A stretch of 64,000 bases of DNA from Oscillatoria nigro-viridis PCC 7112 (lineage in GTDB: Bacteria; Cyanobacteriota; Cyanobacteriia; Cyanobacteriales; Microcoleaceae): assembly GCF_000317475.1 (NCBI RefSeq), contig NC_019729.1, positions 3,238,501 through 3,302,500 on the forward strand. The letters run 5' to 3'. Every line of letters starts with the position of its first letter. The stretch's first letter is position 1. Both the position numbers and the translations under genes were made by a program. The notes beneath the pieces were generated by a model that had not been told where the DNA came from, made no database searches, and was given only the letters and a program-made list of their open reading frames with translations. Of the stretch, positions 34,359 to 42,930 are shown in pieces.

Positions 34359-37300
34359 CTATTTAATTGACGGTTGGTTGAGGTAATCAGCACACATCTG
34401 TTTATCCTCTTCTGTTGCTTTCGGATTGGTTCTGAGATAATCGCTAATCCAATTGCAACCTAATGCCATTAGTTTATCGACATCCCAAATCCACAGTTTG
34501 ATGGTTTTGTCACGGCTTGCAGAAGCCAAAGTTTTTCCATCGGGACTAAAGGCGACGCTCCAAACCTCATTGCTATGCTCGGTGAGGGTAGCGATGGGTT
34601 TTTGGCTTTCCAGATGCCACAGTTTGATGGTGTTGTCACGGCTTGCAGAAGCCAAAGTTTTTCCCTCGGGACTAAAGGCCACACTCAAGACCGGATTGCT
34701 ATGCCCAGTGAGGGTAGCAATGGGTTTTTGGCTTTCCAGATGCCACAGTTTGATGGTGTTGTCAAAGCTTGCAGAAGCCAAAGTTTTGCCATCGGGACTA
34801 AAGGCGACGCTCAAGACCCAATTGCTATGCCCGGTGAGGGTAGCGATAGGTTTTTGGGTTTCCACGTTCCACAGTTTGATGGTGTTGTCAAAGCTTGCAG
34901 AAGCCAATGTCTTCCCATCGGGACTAAAGGCGATGCTATATACCGGATTGCTATGCCCGGTGAGGGTTGTGACCTCTGTTTGGCTTTCCAGATGCCATAG
35001 TTGGATGGTGTTGTCACTGCTTCCAGAAGCCAATGTCTGGCCATCGGGACTAAAGGCGACGCTCAAAACAGAATTGCTATGCCCGGTGAGGGTAGCGATG
35101 GGTTTTTGGCTTTCCAGGTGCCACAGTTTGATGGTGTTGTCACCGCTTGCAGAAGCCAATGTCTTGCCATCTGGACTAAAGGCGACACTATAGACCTGAT
35201 TGCTATGCCCGGTGAGGGTTATAAGCTCTGTTTGGCTGTGCAGGCGCCACAGTTTGATAGTGTTGTCAAAGCTTGCAGAAGCCAATGTCTTGCCAATGCG
35301 TGACGGCAGGCTAGCGCCAACAGGACTAAAGGCGACGCTCAAAACAGAATTGCTATGCCCGGTGAGGGTAGTGATGGGTTTTTGGCTTTCCAGATGCCAC
35401 AGTTTGATGGTGTTGTCAAAGCTTGCAGAAGCCAAAGTTTTGCCATGTGGACTAAAGGCGACGCTCAAGACCTGATTGCTATGCCCGGTGAGGGTAGCGA
35501 TGGGTTTTTGGGTTTCCACGTTCCACAGTTTGATGGTGTTGTCACTACTTGCAGAAGCCAATGTCTTGCCATCTGGACTAAAGGCGACGCTTCTGACCTG
35601 ATTGCTATGCCCGGTGAGGGTAGCGCTGGGTTTTTGGGTTTCCACGTTCCACAGTTTGATGGTGTTGTCACTGCTTGCAGAAGCCAATGTCTGGCCATCT
35701 GGACTAAAGGCGATGCTATCAACCGAATAGCTATGCCAGGTGAAGGTAGCGATGGGTTTTTGGGTTTCCACGTTCCAGAGTTTGATGGTCTTGTCACTGC
35801 TTGCAGAAGCCAAAGTTTTGCCATCTGGACTAAAGGCGACGCTTCTGACAGAATTCCTATGCCCGGTGAGGGTAGCGCTGGGTTTTTGGGTTTCCACGTT
35901 CCACAGTTTGATGGTGTTGTCAAAGCTTGCAGAAGCCAAAGTTTTGCCATCTGGACTAAAGGCGACGCTTCTGACAGAATTGCTATGCCCTTCCAAATGA
36001 TTGCGCTCTTTTACTGCGGACACTGCTTGTTGCAGCGCAGCTATCACTCGTCCTCTAATCTGTTTTGTCGTCTCGGCTGAAGCATCTAGTTGTTTGAATG
36101 CTTCCCCTGCCTTTAATGCTTCCAACAGTGCTTGGAATATCTGTCCTGAACGAAATGATTCATTAGAAAAAGCAGTTTCCTGGATGACATTTGCTAAATT
36201 CTGGGCTTGAGTGACTTTATATGTGGCTAATTGCTCTGCTTTAATTAGCGTCTGATTCGCTTCTTTCAAAATTTTATTCGCTTGTCTCTGTGCTTCTAAC
36301 TCTCGTTCTACTTCCCGCTGTTGGACTTCCCGACTGGCATTTAAAAACTGATAATCCAAATCGCTCAAACTTTTATCGGCTGCCCAATTTTGAGCATCTT
36401 GCAAGGCTTTACCCCGCAACAGCCGCGATTCATCTTGGCAATCAGACTCTATCCAAGCTTGAAAACTTTGGCTGTAAGGGCGGAGATTCGCTAATTGTTT
36501 TTCCACCCACTCTAGGTTAAAAACCGATTGATAAATTGGGTTGTAAACTTTAAGTTTGCCAGACTGCTTAACCACCAACCCGGTTAATCGCAGTTCCATT
36601 TGTTCGGGACTATCATCAGTCCCTATCTCATTGTGCTGCAAAATTTGCTGATATAGTCCCAATAACCTACTTGCCCGTTGTTCGCTGCGTAAAATGCGGT
36701 CTCGAATTGTCTTCAAGTGTTCCGGTTCATCCTGTCCTTCCCAATTTTCAATCACCTTTTCTCTAACTAAATTTCCTACCCACTCAGCAGGATTTTGAAT
36801 AGAGGCAGAGTTGGCGTGATTGAGAAGTAATTTACAAACTTTTTGCGTTAAAAACGGCTGTCCGCCCGTCCAATATAATACTGCTTCTAACAAAGCTTGA
36901 GAATTTTCTGCTTCAGTTTCTAACCCGACTGCCAAAGGTTGGGCTTCTGCTAATTGAAACCCCGTTAACTCTATCCCTCGACCAATATTAAACGGAGTGC
37001 GCCGCTTGTCTTGAATTAAATCTGAGGGAGTAGCTACCCCTAACATCGTAAATGTTAATCGACCATAGTCTGGTTTGTCTGCTCGATTATTATAGCAATC
37101 ACGAATCACAGCAAAAAAATCTTCTATTTTAAAGTTTAAGCTAATTAAGCTGTCCGATTCATCGACAAAAATTACTATGTTCCCTGAGATATTATTGAGT
37201 AATACTTGTTCAATAAACTTACTAAATCGTTTAACGTTCGATAGTAAGCTGTTCTGTTCCCACCATTCATCTAAATCAAAAATGTCATACAAATCTAATC

Positions 37301-37583
37301 GGCTGACGATGCTATCGATCGCGCCTGCATACCACTCTTCTGGCGTAATATCTGAGGTGCCAATTTCTGTGATATCAATGCTACTACAGGCGATTCCCTC
37401 TGCTTGTAACCGCTGCATTGTCCGCACTCGCAGGGATGATTTTCCCATTTGTCTGGCATTGAGGACATAGCAAAATTCTCCGGCTTTTAAAGCTTGATAA
37501 AGTTCTTCATCCGCCTTTCTAGTGACATAAGTTGGGGCGTTGGCAGGCAGGCTACCTCCCACTTGATATTGATAATCTTTCAT
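34359..37583 (-). CDS. AAA-like (AAA_35) ATPase with twelve WD40 repeats
   Basis: A 1074-aa protein. Residues 1-400 form an AAA_35-type domain: [46 protein letters not shown] (P-loop-like) and Walker [12 protein letters not shown] near 136-146. A coiled-coil-rich part follows ([32 protein letters not shown]). From about 530 to 1040 there are twelve 42-residue WD40 repeats of the form [25 protein letters not shown], nearly identical, so recently amplified. Repeat 6 carries an extra GASLPSRI. It starts 36 bases after the CHAT-cyclase stop, so both form an operon. Probable sensor/scaffold partner of that protein; the ligand is unknown. Confidence 0.92.
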   Translation of the reverse strand: MKDYQYQVGGSLPANAPTYVTRKADEELYQALKAGEFCYVLNARQMGKSSLRVRTMQRLQAEGIACSSIDITEIGTSDITPEEWYAGAIDSIVSRLDLYDIFDLDEWWEQNSLLSNVKRFSKFIEQVLLNNISGNIVIFVDESDSLISLNFKIEDFFAVIRDCYNNRADKPDYGRLTFTMLGVATPSDLIQDKRRTPFNIGRGIELTGFQLAEAQPLAVGLETEAENSQALLEAVLYWTGGQPFLTQKVCKLLLNHANSASIQNPAEWVGNLVREKVIENWEGQDEPEHLKTIRDRILRSEQRASRLLGLYQQILQHNEIGTDDSPEQMELRLTGLVVKQSGKLKVYNPIYQSVFNLEWVEKQLANLRPYSQSFQAWIESDCQDESRLLRGKALQDAQNWAADKSLSDLDYQFLNASREVQQREVERELEAQRQANKILKEANQTLIKAEQLATYKVTQAQNLANVIQETAFSNESFRSGQIFQALLEALKAGEAFKQLDASAETTKQIRGRVIAALQQAVSAVKERNHLEGHSNSVRSVAFSPDGKTLASASFDNTIKLWNVETQKPSATLTGHRNSVRSVAFSPDGKTLASASSDKTIKLWNVETQKPIATFTWHSYSVDSIAFSPDGQTLASASSDNTIKLWNVETQKPSATLTGHSNQVRSVAFSPDGKTLASASSDNTIKLWNVETQKPIATLTGHSNQVLSVAFSPHGKTLASASFDNTIKLWHLESQKPITTLTGHSNSVLSVAFSPVGASLPSRIGKTLASASFDNTIKLWRLHSQTELITLTGHSNQVYSVAFSPDGKTLASASGDNTIKLWHLESQKPIATLTGHSNSVLSVAFSPDGQTLASGSSDNTIQLWHLESQTEVTTLTGHSNPVYSIAFSPDGKTLASASFDNTIKLWNVETQKPIATLTGHSNWVLSVAFSPDGKTLASASFDNTIKLWHLESQKPIATLTGHSNPVLSVAFSPEGKTLASASRDNTIKLWHLESQKPIATLTEHSNEVWSVAFSPDGKTLASASRDKTIKLWIWDVDKLMALGCNWISDYLRTNPKATEEDKQMCADYLNQPSIK
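34480..36000. repeat. About twelve 126-bp direct repeats (WD40-coding)
   Basis: The WD40 part of the AAA-WD40 gene consists of near-identical 126-base units with phrases such as AGTTTGATGGTGTTGTCA and GACTAAAGGCGACGCT in each. The high DNA identity makes copy-number change by recombination likely and can confuse assembly. Long open frames on the + strand here are an effect of this periodicity. Confidence 0.9.
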
Positions 37584-37619
37584 AGGTCATTGTTACTGCA
37601 TAGGTGGAAATTCAGAGAA

Positions 37620-39893
37620 TCAAGGAATCAATTTGTACAGCCGCACGGGTTCAGGAATTCCCTTTAAATGTTGCATACCTAAGTCAATCACATTTAAAGA
37701 TAAATGGGTTTTAACGACTTGATAAACTGTTTCAGAAATACAGATTCCTCCTGGCTCTGCTTTCCCTTCTAAACGAGCCGCTAAATTTACACCAGCCCCC
37801 CTAATATCCTCCTCAAAATAGAATATTTCCCCCAAGTGAATACCAATCCGGTGTTGCAGGACATGACTCGGAGGTAAGGTTGTAGCAGATTCGGCGAGAC
37901 TTCGCTGTATTTCTAGGGCACAGGCAACTGCTTTTACGGCACTTTCGGGAAAGCAAATTAATAAACCATCGCCCATTTCTTTAAGGACTTTGCCTTGATG
38001 TTTAGCGCAGATGCCTCGGATGATGTTGAAATCTCGATTCACTAATTCTAGTGTCAGCTTTTGGTTGGCAACTGATAAAGCGGTGGAATTAACAACATCC
38101 GAGAACATAATAGCTGCTAAATGACTCTGCAAGCTTGATGGGTTATTAGTTTGTTGCACAGCAGTCATATTCGCTCGCGGAGAGGCTAGGCGATGGCGAA
38201 AATATTGGCAGTACAAACCACACAATGGCATTACAGCATTTCCCTGAAATTTGATCAACCCCATGCTTCGCAGTTTAAAAGCCTCTCTGGTGTGAATCTC
38301 TACAGGTTGTTCGCTGTTAATCACTTGTCTAATTGTTGCTGCTAATTCTGCATCTGTTTCCAAGTTAACTAAATGTCGCCGCAAATGATCGTAGTAAGGG
38401 CCTTCTTCAGTAGGAGCGACTTTTAGCAAGCTATCTAAGGTAATTCTCCCCCTGGCAATTTGGTAGAGAGCAACTCGAACTAAATAAGGATGACCGCCGA
38501 CCATTTCCATCAGGTCACAAATCTCTTGATTTGACAAATTTAATCGGTGTCGATTCACTAAATCTGTTACCTGTTTCTGATTGAGTTCAGGTAACTCTAC
38601 GGGCAATCCCACGTTAAATGGCGACTGATTAATATTGAGAGGAATATAAACTTCTTGAGAGTGAGAAATGACTAACCTCAGCTTTTTCCAAATTTCCTCA
38701 TTTTTTCCCCGCTCGTGCCAAGCTCGCAATAATCCAAAGAAGTCGGTGGCTATTTCGGAATGCGGAAAAATCCGATCGACTTCATCTAACCCTAAAACAA
38801 CAGGCCGATCGCTGTTAGATAATAGATAGCGTTGGAAATACTTGGTGCTTTTATTTTTACTGCCGAGAATGCCTTTCCAATATTCCCCTAACCTGTCTTC
38901 TAAATTTAATTCATTGGTAATCTCACCACAAAACCACTGCAACAACTCATCAAGATTGGTGAGAAAACTGCCATCAGCCCATTGAAAGTTTAAATACGCT
39001 GTTTGATATCCCTGTTCCTTGGCGCGGTATAAAATTCGCTGCACTAAGGAAGTTTTTCCCATTTGCCGGGGGGCTTTGATTCGGATTAAAGCTCCTGCTT
39101 TGACAATAGTTTGGTAGCAGTCCGATTCAATGGGAGGTCGATCGATATATAGGGGTGAATCTAAACTAACAGAACCTTCGGGGTTGTCTAAGTTGAGAAG
39201 AGAAAGGGGAGGTGCGGCGATCGATCGCCTATTTTCCACCGCAGGCGACGACTCCTCCACGGTATCGCTACCAGAAGCATCGCGCGATCGATCTCCTGCA
39301 TCCAACTCAGAAACATCCGACTTTTTCTTTAATACCGGCGTGAGTTGTTCTGGAATCCCTGCCATGCTGATGCTAACGCAACCCAGCTTGTAGGCACGTT
39401 CGATCGACTCCCCCGCCGCCAACGCATCGTAAAAACCTACAGCAAATTCTCGTGCGGCCCGATCTCCCACCGCTTGGTTCATGCCGATCACATAGGGAAT
39501 GTGACGTGCGATCGCCTCAGCTTGCACTTCTGAATAACAAGCGTTGAGTATTACGCACTCCACGTACTCCTTAAACGCCTCAAACAAAGCTGCCAAAGCT
39601 TTGGTATTTACCAGCTTAATTTGTCCCGCCTCATCTTCCAAGGCTAAACCGCCTTCTCCTGCACCATGCCCAGAGAAATGCACAATCTCTGGTTTATAAT
39701 CTAATACGGCTCGCTGCATTTCTCTTGGCGTCACCGCCCACTGTTGCTCCAGTTGAAACTTGTCGCGCTTTTTAGAGCGTTGCAACCCCTCTGCAATTTC
39801 CTTCGCCTCTTTCTGTAAGTCCACAGGGGTGGTATTTTTGGGGTTGGCTGCTAAAAACAGGATAGTTTTTTTATTTCGAGTAGAAATACTCAT
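37620..39893 (-). CDS. CHAT-like protease - AAA_35 ATPase - class III nucleotide cyclase fusion
   Basis: A 757-aa three-domain protein. Residues 5-185 form a CHAT/caspase-like domain with His in VHFSGHG (H76) and Cys in VILNACYS (C119). After an acidic linker, 235-560 is an AAA_35 ATPase (APRQMGKTSL near 274-283, Walker B VVLGLDEVDRIF). Residues about 590-757 are a class III adenylate/guanylate cyclase: metal Asp in FSDVVNST (D599) and GDG (D642), Lys 638, and D696, N703, R707 in DIRGAGVNLAARLEG, so all key residues are present. ATG 39893 has GAAGG upstream; a GTG at 39908 adds five residues. The partner gene follows at 36 bases. Predicted: a sensed signal switches protease activity and cyclic nucleotide synthesis. 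Confidence 0.88.
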   Translation of the reverse strand: MSISTRNKKTILFLAANPKNTTPVDLQKEAKEIAEGLQRSKKRDKFQLEQQWAVTPREMQRAVLDYKPEIVHFSGHGAGEGGLALEDEAGQIKLVNTKALAALFEAFKEYVECVILNACYSEVQAEAIARHIPYVIGMNQAVGDRAAREFAVGFYDALAAGESIERAYKLGCVSISMAGIPEQLTPVLKKKSDVSELDAGDRSRDASGSDTVEESSPAVENRRSIAAPPLSLLNLDNPEGSVSLDSPLYIDRPPIESDCYQTIVKAGALIRIKAPRQMGKTSLVQRILYRAKEQGYQTAYLNFQWADGSFLTNLDELLQWFCGEITNELNLEDRLGEYWKGILGSKNKSTKYFQRYLLSNSDRPVVLGLDEVDRIFPHSEIATDFFGLLRAWHERGKNEEIWKKLRLVISHSQEVYIPLNINQSPFNVGLPVELPELNQKQVTDLVNRHRLNLSNQEICDLMEMVGGHPYLVRVALYQIARGRITLDSLLKVAPTEEGPYYDHLRRHLVNLETDAELAATIRQVINSEQPVEIHTREAFKLRSMGLIKFQGNAVMPLCGLYCQYFRHRLASPRANMTAVQQTNNPSSLQSHLAAIMFSDVVNSTALSVANQKLTLELVNRDFNIIRGICAKHQGKVLKEMGDGLLICFPESAVKAVACALEIQRSLAESATTLPPSHVLQHRIGIHLGEIFYFEEDIRGAGVNLAARLEGKAEPGGICISETVYQVVKTHLSLNVIDLGMQHLKGIPEPVRLYKLIP

Positions 39894-39908
39894 CAATCGA
39901 ACCTTCAC

Positions 39909-40309
39909 GCTTAGGAGATACAGGAGCTTAACGACACTACCCCTGTGACGGCGATATATTTCTTGCCTTTACGCTATTTAACCACAAACATCTTTATTTT
40001 TGTTGGTCAGTAAACTGACAGAAACGATCGCCCTGAGTTAAGCATAACCAATCGAAAAGGCGATCGTGACTCTCAACTAATCATTTTAGCTCCGTATTCA
40101 AGAAGTGCGATCGCCTTCCCATTTTGCAGTCCTATTTCATAAATATCGAGATTCTTGATATTTTTATTCTCATGCCCGAGCTAGGATTTTTTGATGATTA
40201 TTATTGCCTAAATTAGTACATAAATTCTTCTATACTGTCGCATTTATTTAATCCACGCACTCCGAAAAAAAACGGGTTTTCGATCGACTCTGTGGATATC
40301 AAAAATGAT
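39909..40309. other. Intergenic, nothing recognised
   Basis: A 400-base gap between the cyclase fusion and the split kinase. It contains three GCGATCG/CGATCG sites and A/T-rich stretches that likely include the promoter of the cyclase-WD40 pair. No gene, RNA or terminator was identified. Confidence 0.5.
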
Positions 40310-41299
40310 TTATTTTAGTTTACTTAAAAAATCGTTCAATTCCCCTACCAACCATTCTTTATCAGCTTGCGGCAAAAATAAGCCAAAACAATAGTTACGC
40401 GACTTGGTGCGAATCCGGCAAAAAGTCATCGATTTTTTGAGCAATGGCAGATGAATTTTGCTCAACTTTACCCGCTGGATATCTTGAGGACTGATTTGAA
40501 TTGGTCTAGTAAATAGACAAGAAGCAATCCTACACAAGCACCTACACAAGAACATCAAAGCATAAAATACGGTAAATATTATTACAGGTTTGCTTGATAT
40601 AAATACAAACAGATGAAATGATTTACCTAGCGAGTCGGCTAAAGTGTATTTAAACAAGCTAACTGTCCCGTATATCAGTCCGGGAATTAACCATAGGATT
40701 AAATCAAAAAATAACAGAATCAAAGAGAAGGAAAGTAAAATTTTATAACTCTGATGAATGAACTGGAAAAACCCTGTGAGTTTACTAGGGAAACGATCGG
40801 GGTATATATTGATATTGATGAATAACCACCGTTTAGCGTCAATTAAAGTAATTAGGGACTGGGGCGATCGCTGAAACATTTTTTCGGGATTAATCCCGCT
40901 TGGCTGTTCACCTCGCAGCGCTGATAAAGCATCTTTTGCTGAGTGAAATCTATCTTCAATTGCAGGTTCAATTATCTTCTCTAACCAGTCGGCAAACTCT
41001 GGAGAAATAGAGACGCGATCGCGGAATTTTACCTTCTGCTTTTGTCTGGGCAAATCGGATGGAAATTTCTGGGTTAACAGGAAAAGCAGCGTTGTTCCTA
41101 ATCCATACAAATCTGTTGATAATACAGCTTTTCCTCGGAATTGTTCTGGAGCCATGTAACCGTAGGTTCCGACAACGGTACTGCCTCCAGTAACGGTATG
41201 GTGGTAAGTATTTTGAACTGCGCCAAAATCCACTAGGAAAACTCGCCCATTTTTTTGCAGAATAATATTTTGAGGTTTAATATCTCGGTGGATCGCAGC
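40310..41299 (-). pseudogene. Ser/Thr kinase, 3' part, separated by an insertion element
   Basis: Reads IHRDIKPQNIILQKNGRVFLVDFGAVQNTYHHTVTGGSTVVGTYGYMAPEQF from the insertion edge, so it has the catalytic loop, DFG and activation segment of a Hanks-type kinase. It continues into a tail with two to three TM helices (IHQSYKILLSFSLILLFFDLILW, PVIIFTVFYALMFL) and a C-terminal part FCRIRTKSRNYCFGLFLPQADKEWLVGELNDFL. Without the 5' part at 42480-42901 it lacks the ATP-binding lobe and cannot be active. An internal ATG at 41233 could express a fragment. Confidence 0.9.
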
Positions 41300-42479
41300 G
41301 GGTGCATCTCACTTTTGCGAATGTGTCAAAAAAGAGTTAAAATGAAAAAGCTAGTAAAATCGTCAAATAAAGATGAGGTAAATAAAATGACACCCTCAGA
41401 CCAACAACAACTAAAAGCCCACTTAAAAGCGGTAGCAAAAATTCTTTACAGAAATACAGAGCCAACTGAGTTAAAAACTTTTGAAAGTATAGAAAAAGCA
41501 GTCCGTCAGAAAATGTTATCAGAGGTTGGTCCAGAAATAGGTAGCTTTTTTTTTCAGCAGTATCAGGAATTCAAACAGGAAAACCCCGAAAAATAAAATC
41601 AATAATCGGATCGCTCGACATTACAGATAATCAGGCAAAATATTTTGGCTTAAAAGCTTACAGTCAATTTAGTCCCCTGATGGAAAATTGCTGTCTTTTA
41701 ATCAGTGCTAACGAATCTTATCAAATGGCAGAAAAAGATTTGGAAAAATTTACTGGGATCAAAATTTCTCACAGTACATTACAAAGATTAGTCAAAAGAC
41801 AAGAATTGGAATTGCCTACATCTCAACAAGGAGTCAAAGAAATTACATTGGATGGCGGTAAAGTCAGACTACGCAACGCAACCAAGGGCGAGAGCTGTTA
41901 CTGGAAAGACTATAAAGCCGTGTGTTTAGATAATATTTATGCGGGAGCGTTTTTTCAAAATAATCAAGATTTAATTGATTGGACTAATAGCCAAAAATTA
42001 CTACATCCTATGTATTGCCTCGGAGATGGCCATGCCGGAATTTGGAACATATTTAAAGAAATTGGAGACAATGAACAAAGACAAGAAATCTTAGATTGGT
42101 ATCATCTGAAAGAAAATCTCTACAAGGTAGGGGGTTCAATAAAACGATTGAAATTAGCCGAAAATATGTTATGGCAAGGCAAAGTTGATGAAGTTATAAA
42201 TTTATTTAAAGACTTTAAAGGTCAAGCATTTAAAACGTTTTGCAATTATTTAGATACCCATCGCTGCCGAATAGTAAATTACCAATACTACAAAGAAGAA
42301 TCCATAAGTTCGATTGGTTCTGGAACAGTGGAATCAACAATAAAACGCATTGGATTAAGGGTAAAAATATCGGGAGCGCAATGGAATATTGAGAACGTTT
42401 CCTCTATGCTTGCTCTTCGCTGTGCTTATCTCAACGGTCAACTTTCAATTTGATGTATGTGCCAAAGTGAGATGCACCC
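41300..42479 (+). mobile_element. ISKra4-like insertion sequence, 1180 bp
   Basis: Terminal inverted repeats start GGGTGCATCTCACTTT at 41300 and read the same from 42479 on the other strand, with partial match a few bases further. One transposase (two frames) fills it. The 8-bp direct repeat outside and the perfect restorable target gene show a fairly recent insertion. Family is judged from transposase sequence recalled as ISKra4 type. Confidence 0.9.
41342..42453 (+). CDS. ISKra4-like transposase, two frames joined by a likely -1 frameshift
   Basis: Frame A (41342-41596, 84 aa) starts KKLVKSSNKDEVNKMTPSDQQQLKAHLKAVAKILYRN. Frame B runs from the overlap to 42453 and is intact: SIIGSLDITDNQ, then LISANESYQMAEKDLEKFTGIKISHSTLQRLV, then a DDE-type set: ITLDGGKVRL, LGDGHAGIWN and GSGTVESTIK. 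Frame A stops at TAA just after CCCCGAAAAA; slipping back one base there joins A and B to about 370 aa, which is the normal length. Either a programmed -1 shift on the A-tract or a mutation. Confidence 0.85.
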
Positions 42480-42901
42480 ATCGCAGCAGGTAACAGCGAT
42501 TGCAGGTAAGCTAGAATTTCTAGCAATTGATAGGCGATATGACGCACTTGATCTTCACTTGGTTTCCAGCCATTTTCTATCAACTGTGCGAGAGACTTTC
42601 CCGGTGCGAGTTGTTGGGCGATATAAAAACAACGATCTTGGGAAGTATCAACTTGAAAGCAGTCAATGTAGCGAGGAATTCCCGGATGATTCAATCCCGA
42701 TAAAGTTTTTGCTTCTCGTTCAAATAACTCGACTTTCTTCCATTCAGTTGTCAGACGCAGGGATAAAGCTTTGAGTGCAACTTTTTGATTGCTGTTTAAA
42801 TCTACAGCAGCATAAGTAATCCCAACTCCACCCTGTCCTAATTTGCCGAGAATGCGATATCTTTCAGCAATGATTTTTTCCGATCGTTGTAGTGTTTCCA
42901 T
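42480..42901 (-). pseudogene. Ser/Thr kinase, 5' part, cut by the insertion element
   Basis: ATG 42901 gives METLQRSEKIIAERYRILGKLGQGGVGITYAAVDL..VALKALSL, the Gly-rich loop and ATP Lys, and continues to EILAYLQSLLPAA at the element edge. The frame then reads a few IS-encoded residues and stops. Together with 40310-41299 it makes a complete kinase of roughly 470 aa. The gene follows the kinase-ankyrin gene by 30 bases and is similar to it, so the two arose by duplication. Confidence 0.9.
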
Positions 42902-42930
42902 ATTTTTGTGCCTGGGTTGATTTTAGATAA

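Larger units (their letters stand above)
41292..42487. repeat. 8-bp target-site duplication (ATCGCAGC) flanking the insertion
   Basis: ATCGCAGC at 41292-41299 and again at 42480-42487, directly outside the element ends. Deleting the element and one copy restores a continuous kinase reading ..LQSLLPAAIHRDIKPQ.. Confidence 0.93.

Noticed and set aside
34453..36080. Several 80-250 aa + strand frames
   Set aside because: They are antisense shadows of the 126-base WD40 repeats, with the same period and no independent signals.
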